From Bodo saltans (lineage: Eukaryota > Euglenozoa > Kinetoplastea > Eubodonida > Bodonidae): a stretch of 55,520 nucleotides of DNA. The notes below the pieces were generated by a model, which was not told where the DNA came from, ran no database searches, and worked only from the letters and a program-made list of their open reading frames with translations. Shown here one piece after another: positions 1-8,469 of this stretch. The stretch is from contig CYKH01001117.1 in assembly GCA_001460835.1 (NCBI GenBank), positions 7,589-63,108 of the forward strand, in the 5' to 3' direction. Each line of letters starts with the position of its first letter. Positions within the stretch are counted from its first letter, which is position 1. The translations under genes and the position numbers were made by a program.

Positions 1-56
1 CACAGGCACAATATCCTCAAAGCACACAACACGACCACGCTCAGCAACTCTCCACA

Positions 57-1844
57 ATGGACAGTGATCACCATCACCAAGACATTGTGATGCCCCCAAA
101 CGCAGGCGGCGGCGGCCTGCGTTTGTGGTGGTCGAAGTTTAACAACGCTGAGGACCCCCCACCAGAAGCGACGGCATCTCCAATCGTAAATTTATTGTCA
201 CTGAATAACACACATCACTCTGGTACACAAGAAGAAACTGATCTAATGATTCATGCTGCTGGCTTACATGACACAGATGATACATTTACTACTGTCATCC
301 TGCACGAAGACATTATTGACGCTACTATCACAGTGATGTCCGTCTGGTACCTTGGTCATGGTAGTCACTCGAACGCTATTCATAACTTTTTATCTCGGAC
401 TCCACATCGGCTATTCATAAAGGAAGAAGCATCGTGGAGTGGAGATCAATGGTTAAGCGATTCAACGATTACCTTGTTACAGTCGAATTTTATGCATCAT
501 TTAAGTCCTAGCGGTGACAATCCTACCGAACTACTTGCATTTAGTCCACTGCCACCGGAGTCTTACGCACTTTTTGAGCCTCAACTGCATCATAACTCTT
601 ACGACATTTCATCAGAAACGAACAATTTTTATTTGCATAGCACCGAAGTTACTCTACAAGTTGTTGATGTTACCGATGTCGCTGATGTTATTGATGCTGC
701 TGATGTTACTTATGGTGCTGATGTTACTGTTACGGCAATCCCTGCGCCGCAGGGACCTTGCCACTTGCAAGCTATTCTAAATGTCCAGCAGAAGTTTCGA
801 AAGACATTTTCAGGCTTGGAGTATTTTATCTACCAAGACTTAACGCGCCGTGTCTTGCGCGAGCCAACACAGTTCAAAATGCTTGTGTCAGTTACGAACC
901 TTGGTCAAAGTCTATCCCCAGAACTCATCGAACGCCACGTTACCCAACTTATTGCGAACGCGTATCGCTGTCAAAGCGAGGCGGACACCCCTGAGGCTCA
1001 GTACGTCTGCACACTTGGCCACGACACCATTGTACTGTCCGTCGCGTTTCCATTTATTGAAGGCCTATCACACGAGGAGGCAATACGACAATTCGTGCTC
1101 AACACGTCGTTTCGTTTCTTGATGGACGCTGATGGATACTGGAGTGATCCGTCGAGGTACTTTTTGAGGGAAGTGAGCGTCCATTACTCGTTGATGTCGC
1201 GCCGCCCCCGCACCGGGAGTCCCAGGCTACTTGTAGAATTTTCTCCGCTTCTGTGCGACTCGATGCTAGATCTTGTGTTGCGCATGCCCACTGCTGCCAA
1301 TAAGAGTTTACTCTTGAATAACCTTCTCAACTCAACAGTGTTGGACCACTCAGTGCCGCTTGCACGTGATGGTGTGCCGCCTCAAGTGATGCCACATCAA
1401 GGACCAACGTGCATCTTTTCGATTCAGAATTTTCCCTTTGACATGCTCTACGGCCATATCACTCCGTCGACTGATCTGACGAATGTTACTGCACCCTCCC
1501 AGTGGATTGATCGGCTCATCTCGATTTCGTACCCACTGTGGGAACAAAAACCTCGATGCACTATTTACAAGTGGGGCCCTGAGACAAATACCTTGGAGGT
1601 TCAAGTGGTATTTCCATCACTCCTCGTTCCATTGACGGACACAGTAGATGAATTTATGAACCGGGTGTCAGTACGGTTTGTTATGGGAAGTCCTCACGAC
1701 GGAATCCAGTGGCCGCTGTTCTCGATTTACGCGCCTCGACGTACTCGTCGTGATACTCGTCGTGTCCAGCCGTTAACATTTACACTACGCGCGTACACCG
1801 TGCCAATCAATCCCAACAGCAAAGAATTTGATGAGCAAGAGTAA
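57..1844 (+). CDS. Tandem-family protein 1 (LMD..G.W.D family), three-module member
   Basis: I do not recognise this 595-residue protein, but it is the largest member of a family repeated through the first 10 kb. It holds three related modules. A degenerate one is at about residues 85-165, a canonical one at about 235-400 with the core FRFLMDADGYWSD at 352-364, and a degraded one at about 443-585 (core RFVMGSPHDGIQW). Each module runs from a hydrophobic strand-like stretch with N-L/N-F, through a helix, to [L/V]-S-V-x-F, the core, and a closing L-x-F-x-P. An Asp-Val-rich repeat at about residues 202-225 links the first two modules. There is no signal peptide or membrane segment. The ATG at 57 is the first in frame; only 56 bases lie upstream, so a start outside the window cannot be excluded. 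The canonical module is very close to the one in the gene at 2426. Function unknown; gene call confident. Confidence 0.8.
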   Translation: MDSDHHHQDIVMPPNAGGGGLRLWWSKFNNAEDPPPEATASPIVNLLSLNNTHHSGTQEETDLMIHAAGLHDTDDTFTTVILHEDIIDATITVMSVWYLGHGSHSNAIHNFLSRTPHRLFIKEEASWSGDQWLSDSTITLLQSNFMHHLSPSGDNPTELLAFSPLPPESYALFEPQLHHNSYDISSETNNFYLHSTEVTLQVVDVTDVADVIDAADVTYGADVTVTAIPAPQGPCHLQAILNVQQKFRKTFSGLEYFIYQDLTRRVLREPTQFKMLVSVTNLGQSLSPELIERHVTQLIANAYRCQSEADTPEAQYVCTLGHDTIVLSVAFPFIEGLSHEEAIRQFVLNTSFRFLMDADGYWSDPSRYFLREVSVHYSLMSRRPRTGSPRLLVEFSPLLCDSMLDLVLRMPTAANKSLLLNNLLNSTVLDHSVPLARDGVPPQVMPHQGPTCIFSIQNFPFDMLYGHITPSTDLTNVTAPSQWIDRLISISYPLWEQKPRCTIYKWGPETNTLEVQVVFPSLLVPLTDTVDEFMNRVSVRFVMGSPHDGIQWPLFSIYAPRRTRRDTRRVQPLTFTLRAYTVPINPNSKEFDEQE

Positions 1845-2425
1845 CTCTGGATAGCTGACGTCATACGGAGGGGCACGTTGACAGCCACGGCTGAAAAGAT
1901 TGCAGGAAAGAAGAAACTCGCACAAAGTCCGTGTATCGTGTCGGATGAGGTTAGGTGATGAACGAAGCCAAGGAAACCGATGTGGGGCTTCCTATCGTCA
2001 TACTTCACACGAACACACAAAAAATAAATTGCCGCCGAATTGTGAAGATCTGAGGTGCTGGAAGGTTTTGTCGTTCTTGGTCTTTGCTGAGAAAAGCGTG
2101 ATTAACGGTTGAGCAATCTAAAAGCTTTGTTCAGACCAGTGAATTCAATTTGGAGATCTTCTTAGTTACTCTTGTTTTTGATTTTGTTGTTTTGTTGCCC
2201 CCTTTTTTTTTTGTCCTCGATTAGGACGCTTCGGACATTACTATTAACGCTCAAACCCCCACAACACAACCAAACAACAACCCATCGCATCACGAGACAC
2301 GTGATTACAGCCCAAACGAAAAAAAAAACTGTCGCACGCATCAAGAGCTAGAAACACACACACACACGCGCACGCAGGTAGAACATCCACCCAACCCAAA
2401 GAAAATACAACTTTCACCATCGGCA
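1845..2425. other. Intergenic region between family genes 1 and 2
   Basis: No supported gene. It holds the presumed 3' UTR of the first gene, a T-rich tract ending in AG at 2223-2224, and a CA/CG dinucleotide-rich stretch around 2353-2377 in the presumed 5' UTR of the next gene. Confidence 0.6.
2190..2224 (+). promoter_or_regulatory. Predicted trans-splice acceptor for gene at 2426
   Basis: A pyrimidine-dominated run with a long T stretch ends at the first AG (2223-2224), about 200 bases before the ATG at 2426. This matches the layout of kinetoplastid spliced-leader addition sites. It was predicted by eye. Confidence 0.5.
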
Positions 2426-3640
2426 ATGCCAGCAGCTGCGCAAGAACACCACCACTTGCAAGCCATTCATCGTGCCCAACACCTATCGAGTGGAGACTCT
2501 TCAAAGTTGGAGTACTTTGGCTACCACGACACAACGCGCCGTGATTCCGCATCGATGTTGCAGCGCACGCCAACACAGATCCACGTGCTCATGTCAGTCA
2601 AAAACCTTGGTCAAAGTCTATCCCCCGAACTAATCAACCGCCGCGTTGAACAACTTCTGATCAACGCGTATCGCTGTCAAAGCGAAGCGGACACCCCTGT
2701 GGCTCAGTACGTCGGCACACTTGGGCATGAGATCATCCTGTCCGTTACATTTCCAGGAGTGGAAGGCCTATCACGTTCGATGACCATTCGACAATTCATG
2801 CTCAACACCGCGTTTCGTTTCTTGATGGACGCTGATGGATACTGGAGTGACTCTTTGCGGTACTTCTTGAAGGAAGTGAGCGTGAACTACTCGTCGATGG
2901 GGCACCGCGCCCGCACCAGGCTCAGTGGAGGGAGTCCCACACTGCTCGTAGAGTTTTGCTTGTTACCGTCGTGCGACTCGCTGCTAGATCTGATGCAGCA
3001 TTATTACCACATGCCCACTGCCAATAAGAGTTTTCTTTTGAACAGCCTTTTCAACTCACCATATCTGGACCGCCCAGTGCCTGTTCCCAGCGATGGTATG
3101 CCGCCGCAAGTGATGCTCCAACAAGGACCAACATGCGTTATTGCGGTGGAGAACTTCCCCTACGACATTCTCTACGGCCATCTCACTCTGACGACTGATG
3201 TGACGAATGTTATCACCCCTCTCCAGTGGTTTGATCGACTCATCTCGATATCGTACTCACTGTGGGAGCAATGCCCTCGATGCAGGTCTTGTGCGTGGCG
3301 TCCTGAGACAAATACCTTAGAGGTTCAAGTGGTATTTCCACTCCCCCACCAACCCGCTTCGTTGGACGACAACCTGCAAGAGTTTATAAACTGCATGTCG
3401 AATCATTTCCTGTTCGAACTGGATTGTATTCGACACCTCCCAACCCGGCAGCATTTATTCCGCATCACGTCTCCGCGACAACGTCACGTTGCTCATCCAA
3501 CTGCGCGCCGAGACCCACTGATCTTTACGCTTCTTGGCATGATGGTGCAACAGGAGGTGGCAGTTGAAGTTCACGCCAACGACGAACCTGCTCTTGTCAT
3601 TGACGAGGGTGGTTTCCAAAATTCTTCGCACAGTGGGTAA
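2426..3640 (+). CDS. Tandem-family protein 2 (LMD..G.W.D family), two-module member
   Basis: This 404-residue protein of unknown function is closely related to the gene at 57. It lacks that gene's first degenerate module and Asp-Val linker and starts just ahead of the canonical module. Shared stretches include NLGQSLSPELI, NAYRCQSEADTP and the core FRFLMDADGYWSD. The second module begins near the QGPTC motif and ends near the PLIFTL segment, and its core motif is degenerate as in gene 1. An extra tail rich in Val and Glu follows. The ATG at 2426 is the first in frame after a good splice-acceptor tract. The similarity over both modules points to a duplication with loss or gain of the N-terminal module. 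No membrane segment or known catalytic motif is visible. Confidence 0.8.
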   Translation: MPAAAQEHHHLQAIHRAQHLSSGDSSKLEYFGYHDTTRRDSASMLQRTPTQIHVLMSVKNLGQSLSPELINRRVEQLLINAYRCQSEADTPVAQYVGTLGHEIILSVTFPGVEGLSRSMTIRQFMLNTAFRFLMDADGYWSDSLRYFLKEVSVNYSSMGHRARTRLSGGSPTLLVEFCLLPSCDSLLDLMQHYYHMPTANKSFLLNSLFNSPYLDRPVPVPSDGMPPQVMLQQGPTCVIAVENFPYDILYGHLTLTTDVTNVITPLQWFDRLISISYSLWEQCPRCRSCAWRPETNTLEVQVVFPLPHQPASLDDNLQEFINCMSNHFLFELDCIRHLPTRQHLFRITSPRQRHVAHPTARRDPLIFTLLGMMVQQEVAVEVHANDEPALVIDEGGFQNSSHSG

Positions 3641-4111
3641 TCGACGTTGTCAAGTACTACACTCCAGTGCGTTTGATTCTCGCGTGATGAGAAACGACCA
3701 CGGTAAAGATATGGAGTTTCCCTTGTTTCTTGAATTCCAATTGCTTGGGGAGATGAAGCTTTTGGAGCAAGATTAAGAAGGGAAAAGATCTTTTCCATTT
3801 TCGCTTCTCCTCACAGTTTTTAATGGCAAGCGGGTGCTTTTCCATTATTTGTTCGTGTAGCATACGGCTCCGGCGAAACGTCCGTAAAACCTACTATTCC
3901 TCTGTTCCTTTTTGTGTTGTGGTCGATTGTTACAGCCAATTGAAAGACTTTAGGATTTTTCGTCACTGGCCCGTGACTTCCTGTGAGGTGCCATAGTATT
4001 GCACCTTCTCTTTTTTTTTTTTTTTCGTTCTTACAGCGTTCATCGCGCAGAGACAAAAAGTCGATTGTAAACAATTTCGCTTCAGTGCACGCCAAAAGAA
4101 AAAAAGAAGAA
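3641..4111. other. Intergenic region between family genes 2 and 3
   Basis: No supported gene. It is A/T-rich UTR-like sequence with a strong T tract near 4010-4026 that ends in AG at 4035-4036, the predicted acceptor for the next gene. Confidence 0.6.
4005..4036 (+). promoter_or_regulatory. Predicted trans-splice acceptor for gene at 4112
   Basis: A CT-rich run with about 15 consecutive T is followed by the first AG at 4035-4036. The in-frame ATG at 3983 lies upstream of this tract, so this site decides in favour of the downstream start at 4112. Confidence 0.55.
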
Positions 4112-4696
4112 ATGAGCCAACATCTGTTGCGGAATGCCAAGGGCCAATGGTGTGTATACATTCCGTGCGTGTTGCCTCGTGACGGGTCACTTCGTCATTC
4201 ACATGCAGTGCAGTTAGCAGCATCAGAGCACCCCGCGCTCCCCTACCCCGAGCTTATCACAACGGAGAATGCACCTGTGAGTGAGCCTCGGGAACAGTTT
4301 CAGCCAACTTTGAGGGTGATGTTTTCCCTCCAGAACTTTGACCCCTTTACCTGTGGCCCCCTTGATATTGTGAATCGGTGTATCGATGATGCATTTTCTG
4401 CAGTCCCGCGGAACCTACGCCCCACAGCTGTGGATTGGAGTGCTGGCGAATCGATGACGCTGGTGTCTGTGTGGTTCGCTGATCCTTCGGGGCTCGCGGT
4501 AGCGGAATTCACCAATCTGATGTCAGGACGTTATCTTCAAGATCGACTGGGACTGTGGAATGATCCAAGCCGCCGACTGCTTCGCATCGTGGCGCGAAGG
4601 TATTCTTTGATGAGTGCCGCGGAAACGAACGACGCATTAGGCAGTCTTCCCACCGCTCCCCTGGAGTTCTCACCAGTGCTCCAAATTCGACGGTGA
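4112..4696 (+). CDS. Tandem-family protein 3 (LMD..G.W.D family), single module
   Basis: A 194-residue protein with one complete family module. The module starts near the FSLQNFDPF motif, continues through MTLVSVWFAD, has the core RYLQDRLGLWNDPSRR, and closes with LPTAPLEFSP. In the core L-M-D is changed to L-Q-D, while G-x-W-x-D-P-S-R is kept. The reading frame is open upstream to an ATG at 3983, but a T tract plus AG at 4035-4036 separates that ATG from 4112, so I place the start at 4112. Function unknown. It is the simplest intact copy of the module and the best template for defining its borders. Confidence 0.75.
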   Translation: MSQHLLRNAKGQWCVYIPCVLPRDGSLRHSHAVQLAASEHPALPYPELITTENAPVSEPREQFQPTLRVMFSLQNFDPFTCGPLDIVNRCIDDAFSAVPRNLRPTAVDWSAGESMTLVSVWFADPSGLAVAEFTNLMSGRYLQDRLGLWNDPSRRLLRIVARRYSLMSAAETNDALGSLPTAPLEFSPVLQIRR

Positions 4697-5125
4697 CAAG
4701 AAAAAAACACACAAACATTTTCCTCTTTGATCGAAACGAAATTTGTCTTTCGTACCACCAGAAATCGATTGTGCTGATATTGATGTGTGGTTTCTAATGT
4801 TCTGTCTTGTGTACTGTGCACACGTACGCGGATCAAAGAGCATTTCAACTGCAGCGACATCGTATCAATTGGTCACAAAAGTTTCTTGACATTCGCACAT
4901 TGGTACATTGCATTTTTTTGTTTGAGGACGTTTCGCTTCTCCGGCGATGCAATGCTGTATGGGATAGACTTGCTGACGAGTAATGGTGTTGCAGCAGTTT
5001 CGTTTCATACTACGCATAAAGCTCATCGCTGTGACAAACGCTTTGCTGAATAATTTCACCTTTTCGTCACTTAGGAAAACTTCCGGACAACTTTTCCGCT
5101 TCCAATTGTCTCGTTTGTCTCACTT
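4697..5125. other. Intergenic region, first copy of a duplicated spacer
   Basis: No supported gene. From about 4750 it resembles the spacer at about 5695-6040. Shared blocks include a TACCACCAGAAAT block, a CACATTGGTACATTG block and a GCAATGCTGTATG block in the same order, showing that gene and spacer were duplicated together. Confidence 0.65.
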
Positions 5126-5528
5126 TTGCACCAAGATTCTCATAAACGAGCATCACCAAGTAGCTCTACGTTTTGTTGCATGCACATCATGGTCCACTGC
5201 CAGGCTGTCAGCCATGTTGCAGCACAAAATCCTTCGATGATGCATCCAGAGTTTCTGGAGTTCGCATTCAATGCTCCTGACGCCACCCCACTTTTCACCA
5301 ACTCAGGATTTCTTATTGAAATCGAAGTGGCACACCTCGGCCCACCATCATCAAGCGGTGCATGGCACTGCGACGCTTGTCGTGGAGTTGCGGTGGGCAG
5401 TGAATTCCCTTGGCCGCGCGGTTGATGACTTCTGCCAGCGCCTGTCGCACCGTTTCCTTATGGACCGACCCGGATCGACGGTTCTTGCAGATTATTTCCG
5501 AATCTTACCGCTTCCTATCTCACGATAA
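5126..5528 (+). pseudogene. Broken copy of the family gene at 6152
   Basis: This stretch matches the gene at 6152 along its length but cannot make the same protein. The N-terminal part (QAVSHVAAQNPSMMHPEF against QAVCRVAAQNPSLMHPAF) is in one frame. Compared with 6152, 107 bases are missing after the CACCTCGG at 5333-5340, which shifts the frame. The downstream part (GRAVDDFCQRLSHRFLMD) therefore continues in another frame. A second loss of 17 bases removes the G-x-W-x-D half of the core motif right after ATGGACC near 5460-5466. Homology is clear from about 5180 onward and the 5' border is uncertain. Both losses look like simple deletions in a redundant copy. Confidence 0.75.
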
Positions 5529-6151
5529 GGAGCTTAGAGGGCGATAGCGCCTCTAATGTTTACGTCAAGTCCTACCTTACGGCGGGCGTAGCTGTTCCGA
5601 ATTCACAAGGTTAGTCCACAAGAGTATGCACGCAAACCCAGAACAAAAATTTCTCACCACTTCCCCTAATTTGGTGATGACAACCATATTCTTTTCATGT
5701 ACCACCAGAAATGAGATTTTCTTCCAGATCCCACCAGAAGATCTGCTGAGTTGATGTGATAATGTTCTGCGTAATGCACACATACGCACTGCACACATAC
5801 GCGATTTCAACGCCACATCATACAGCGTTTCTTGACATTTGCACATTGGTACATTGACATTCTTTTTTTGTTTGTTTTGAGAGTGTTGACGTCTCCGCTC
5901 TCCCTGTGCAGACAATGCAATGCTGTATGAGATAGACTTTGCTGATCAGTAATTTGTGCTTGCAGCGGTCCCTACTTCATACACACATGATGCTTATCGT
6001 TGTGACACACACTTTTTCTGGATGATTTCACCATTCCCTTAAACTGCTAGTTCACCTTTCCGTTGCCATATGGGTCCAGTTTATCCTCTTCTTTCTGTTT
6101 TGCTTTAGACAAGCGGAGAAAACACAGAAGCCAAGCGAAATTACCGCCGCC
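5529..6151. other. Intergenic region, second copy of the duplicated spacer
   Basis: No supported gene. About 5695-6040 is the diverged second copy of the spacer at about 4750-5060. A short inverted repeat (TTAGAGG ... CCTCTAA) lies at 5534-5556 just after the pseudogene. The 3' end carries the splice-acceptor tract for the gene at 6152. Confidence 0.6.
6080..6108 (+). promoter_or_regulatory. Predicted trans-splice acceptor for gene at 6152
   Basis: A CT-rich tract is followed by the first AG at 6107-6108. This leaves a 43-base 5' UTR before an ATG preceded by GCCGCC. Predicted by eye. Confidence 0.5.
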
Positions 6152-6715
6152 ATGCCATCGGACGATTTGATGCCCACCACCAAGACTCACTCTCAAGCTG
6201 TCTGCCGTGTTGCAGCACAAAATCCTTCGCTGATGCATCCAGCGTTTCTGGACTTCGAACCGCAACTCATCGTCCCTACTCCACCCTTCGCCAACGTTGG
6301 ATTCCTCGTTCCGATTGAAGTGGTGCACCTCGGCGGCTCACCGTCGTCTCTGTACCCCCTTGCTTCGATCATGAATCAATGCATCCGTCATGCTTACGCC
6401 AGCGTGCCATGCGATCCCCCGCGAGTGGCATACTGCCGCAAACCGCGTGATAGGATGATGCACGGCACTGCGACGCTTGTCGTGGAGTTCCGGTGTGCAG
6501 TGAATTCCCTTGGCCGTGCGGTTGATGACTTCTGCCAGCGCCTGTCGCACCGTTTCCTCATGGACCAGCAAGGCATGTGGAGCGACCCGGATCGACGGTT
6601 CTTGCAGCTTCTCACTCACGACGGGGAACTCAGCGGTTGTGCGATAAAGCCGCTCGTGTTGTCGTCACGCTCCACGATGCCGGTTGGCATGGATGTTCCG
6701 AAGTCGCAGGGGTAG
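6152..6715 (+). CDS. Tandem-family protein 4 (LMD..G.W.D family), single module
   Basis: A 187-residue protein of unknown function and the intact relative of the pseudogene at 5126. The module starts near FANVGFLVPIEV, passes TATLVVEFRCAV and has a textbook core, SHRFLMDQQGMWSDPDRRFL, at about residues 131-150. After the core it departs from its relatives. The usual Y-x2-M-S followed by LPT and L-x-F is missing, and the end is a short unrelated tail. The C-terminus may therefore be truncated or frameshifted relative to the family. The ATG at 6152 sits 44 bases behind the predicted splice acceptor and has a strong initiation context. Confidence 0.7.
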   Translation: MPSDDLMPTTKTHSQAVCRVAAQNPSLMHPAFLDFEPQLIVPTPPFANVGFLVPIEVVHLGGSPSSLYPLASIMNQCIRHAYASVPCDPPRVAYCRKPRDRMMHGTATLVVEFRCAVNSLGRAVDDFCQRLSHRFLMDQQGMWSDPDRRFLQLLTHDGELSGCAIKPLVLSSRSTMPVGMDVPKSQG

Positions 6716-7030
6716 CCCCCACGAGAGCAAGCACACATGTGTTGGACAGGATATCTCATCGAATGCTCTATTTTGTTTTCTGCAAAGATCGTCATGATAA
6801 TGGTGATCTTTGAGGTAAAACGGATGGAAATTTCAAGCGAGAATTCTGAGAACCGATCTTGTGTGTTAAATCTCCCCATTCTTATGTTTCGCATTATCAC
6901 GAAGTTGTTCGGCGTTCCAAAAAAAACACACACACAAAACCACATTATTCTCGTTTCCGAAGTTAAATCTCCTTTCCTCCCCCCTTTTTTGAATTTATTC
7001 TTTCCTTCTTTTTTCTTGGTTCATCAGAAA
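6716..7030. other. Intergenic region before family gene 5
   Basis: No supported gene. An open frame continues upstream from the next gene to an ATG at 6737, but it runs through a CA repeat (about 6926-6939) and a long pyrimidine tract. I read it as untranslated. Confidence 0.55.
6968..7027 (+). promoter_or_regulatory. Predicted trans-splice acceptor just before gene at 7031
   Basis: A long CT-rich tract is followed by AG at 7026-7027, only three bases before the ATG at 7031. If used, the leader-free 5' UTR is three bases. The AG at 6960-6961 is an alternative that gives about 70 bases. Confidence 0.4.
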
Positions 7031-8053
7031 ATGACCCGTCAGACGATCCTTCGTCCCCAATTCACGAAGCGGAAGCGTGCGTGCCCACGACCGAGAGGTC
7101 CACTCGCCTCGCGTTCTTGTTTCCAAGTGAAGCCACTCACCACGGCTAGTCAACTGGACCTTTGTAATGATATCGATGAATTTCAACGCAAGCATTCCTC
7201 AAGGAAGAAATCTGCTCCGCCAGGGCTACACTTTCTGTCCCCTGTGTCGAGCAAGTCTGATTTGACTGGGCTGACTGAATCCGACGATGATTGTTCTCAC
7301 ATCAGCTCTCACGTCAGCTCTCCGACATTTGTAGCTTTCATCGAACACCTCACGCCAGTCGAGCGTGATGCTCCTCCTACCCCCGCCAACATCTGTGAGG
7401 TTGACCTTGCAGAATATCGGCTCGATCCTGAAGGCACATTCGATCAATGTCCTCACAAAGGAGAAGTTAAGGTGATGCCTGTAACTTCAAACAACCAGGC
7501 GACCACGACAGTTGTTACCGCACACTCTTCCAGTGTCGTTCACCAGCCAGTGACACAGGAGTTGCGTGATCAACAAGTAATAAGCCTGTTAAGAGGTCCT
7601 CGTAGAAAGGTCGTCGATGATCCATATCCTACAGCGCCGTCGGTACTGCAGAATATTGCTCCTATTCATTTTGCGGCACTCGTGCACCTCTGGAATATGA
7701 TGTGTCCCCCAACACCATTCCCAACATTTCTCCCGTTCGGTGACACCAATTTCTCTTCCCCAAGGTCTCAAAACGGCTATCACAACGGTTGGATATCCGT
7801 GGACTTTACCGTCAAGCAGTACGCAGTCAATCTTGAGGATGCGCACTTGCTCGCGCGTGCCGCCTCAAACTGCTACCTTATGGACCGCTATGGTGTGTGG
7901 GTGGACCCAACAGCGAGCATGTTCCAGCACCTTAGCGACACGTACCGCCGCATGACGCCTGCTCAAAGTGATCGCCACAACCAGACGTGTGGGCTGCCCA
8001 CTGGATCGCTCATTTTCACTGTGTCCCCCTTCCCCATCTTCACTTGGCGTTGA
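7031..8053 (+). CDS. Tandem-family protein 5 (LMD..G.W.D family) with disordered N-terminus
   Basis: A 340-residue protein of unknown function. The first 200 or so residues are basic, then Ser/Asp-rich, and look disordered. They include SDLTGLTESDDD, which resembles SDFGGLSDMSDD in the gene at 8470. A shortened family module follows, with DFTVKQYAVN then directly the core NCYLMDRYGVWVDP, Y-R-R-M-T, and the closing LPTGSLIFTV. Relative to 8470, about 70 residues between VKQYA and the core are absent. I choose the ATG at 7031 because the in-frame ATG at 6737 lies upstream of the pyrimidine tract. No membrane segment is visible. Confidence 0.75.
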   Translation: MTRQTILRPQFTKRKRACPRPRGPLASRSCFQVKPLTTASQLDLCNDIDEFQRKHSSRKKSAPPGLHFLSPVSSKSDLTGLTESDDDCSHISSHVSSPTFVAFIEHLTPVERDAPPTPANICEVDLAEYRLDPEGTFDQCPHKGEVKVMPVTSNNQATTTVVTAHSSSVVHQPVTQELRDQQVISLLRGPRRKVVDDPYPTAPSVLQNIAPIHFAALVHLWNMMCPPTPFPTFLPFGDTNFSSPRSQNGYHNGWISVDFTVKQYAVNLEDAHLLARAASNCYLMDRYGVWVDPTASMFQHLSDTYRRMTPAQSDRHNQTCGLPTGSLIFTVSPFPIFTWR

Positions 8054-8469
8054 GCAACTTATGGAGATCTCCGACGAGGGGAGAGCCTGCAGCTATGTGA
8101 ACGAGAGAAACATTCAAAGAAAACGTAAGAAACAAAACAAAACAAAAAAACCATGAAAATGATCCAGAGTTGAGGACATAGCTTGGAAGGACTGGGCTTT
8201 TCACTGCCGTGTTATGATGCACCTACGAGAGGCCCTCCCTCCTTCTCCTCGAAAATTCTTTGGCCAATTGATTCAGTGAGAGCGGGGCTGCACATTGTGC
8301 GTTGCTTCGCCACTATTGCTAAATCAAAACCCGTCTCCCGCCTTTTTGCTTTTAAATTGCCACACAAAGCTTGCTCGTTTTATGTTGCGTTGCTCCATTT
8401 GTTGTTGTCTTACCAAACAAAGACTGTTTCTCTTCTTCAGAGAGGAACCACCCACCCACCAGTTTCACA
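8054..8469. other. Intergenic region before family gene 6
   Basis: No supported gene. It begins with A-rich, CAAAA-repeated 3' UTR-like sequence and ends with a pyrimidine tract whose CAG at 8438-8440 is the likely splice acceptor for the gene at 8470. Confidence 0.6.
8424..8440 (+). promoter_or_regulatory. Predicted trans-splice acceptor for gene at 8470
   Basis: The CTGTTTCTCTTCTTCAG-type tract gives a 29-base 5' UTR before ATG 8470 and argues against the in-frame ATG at 8371. Confidence 0.5.
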
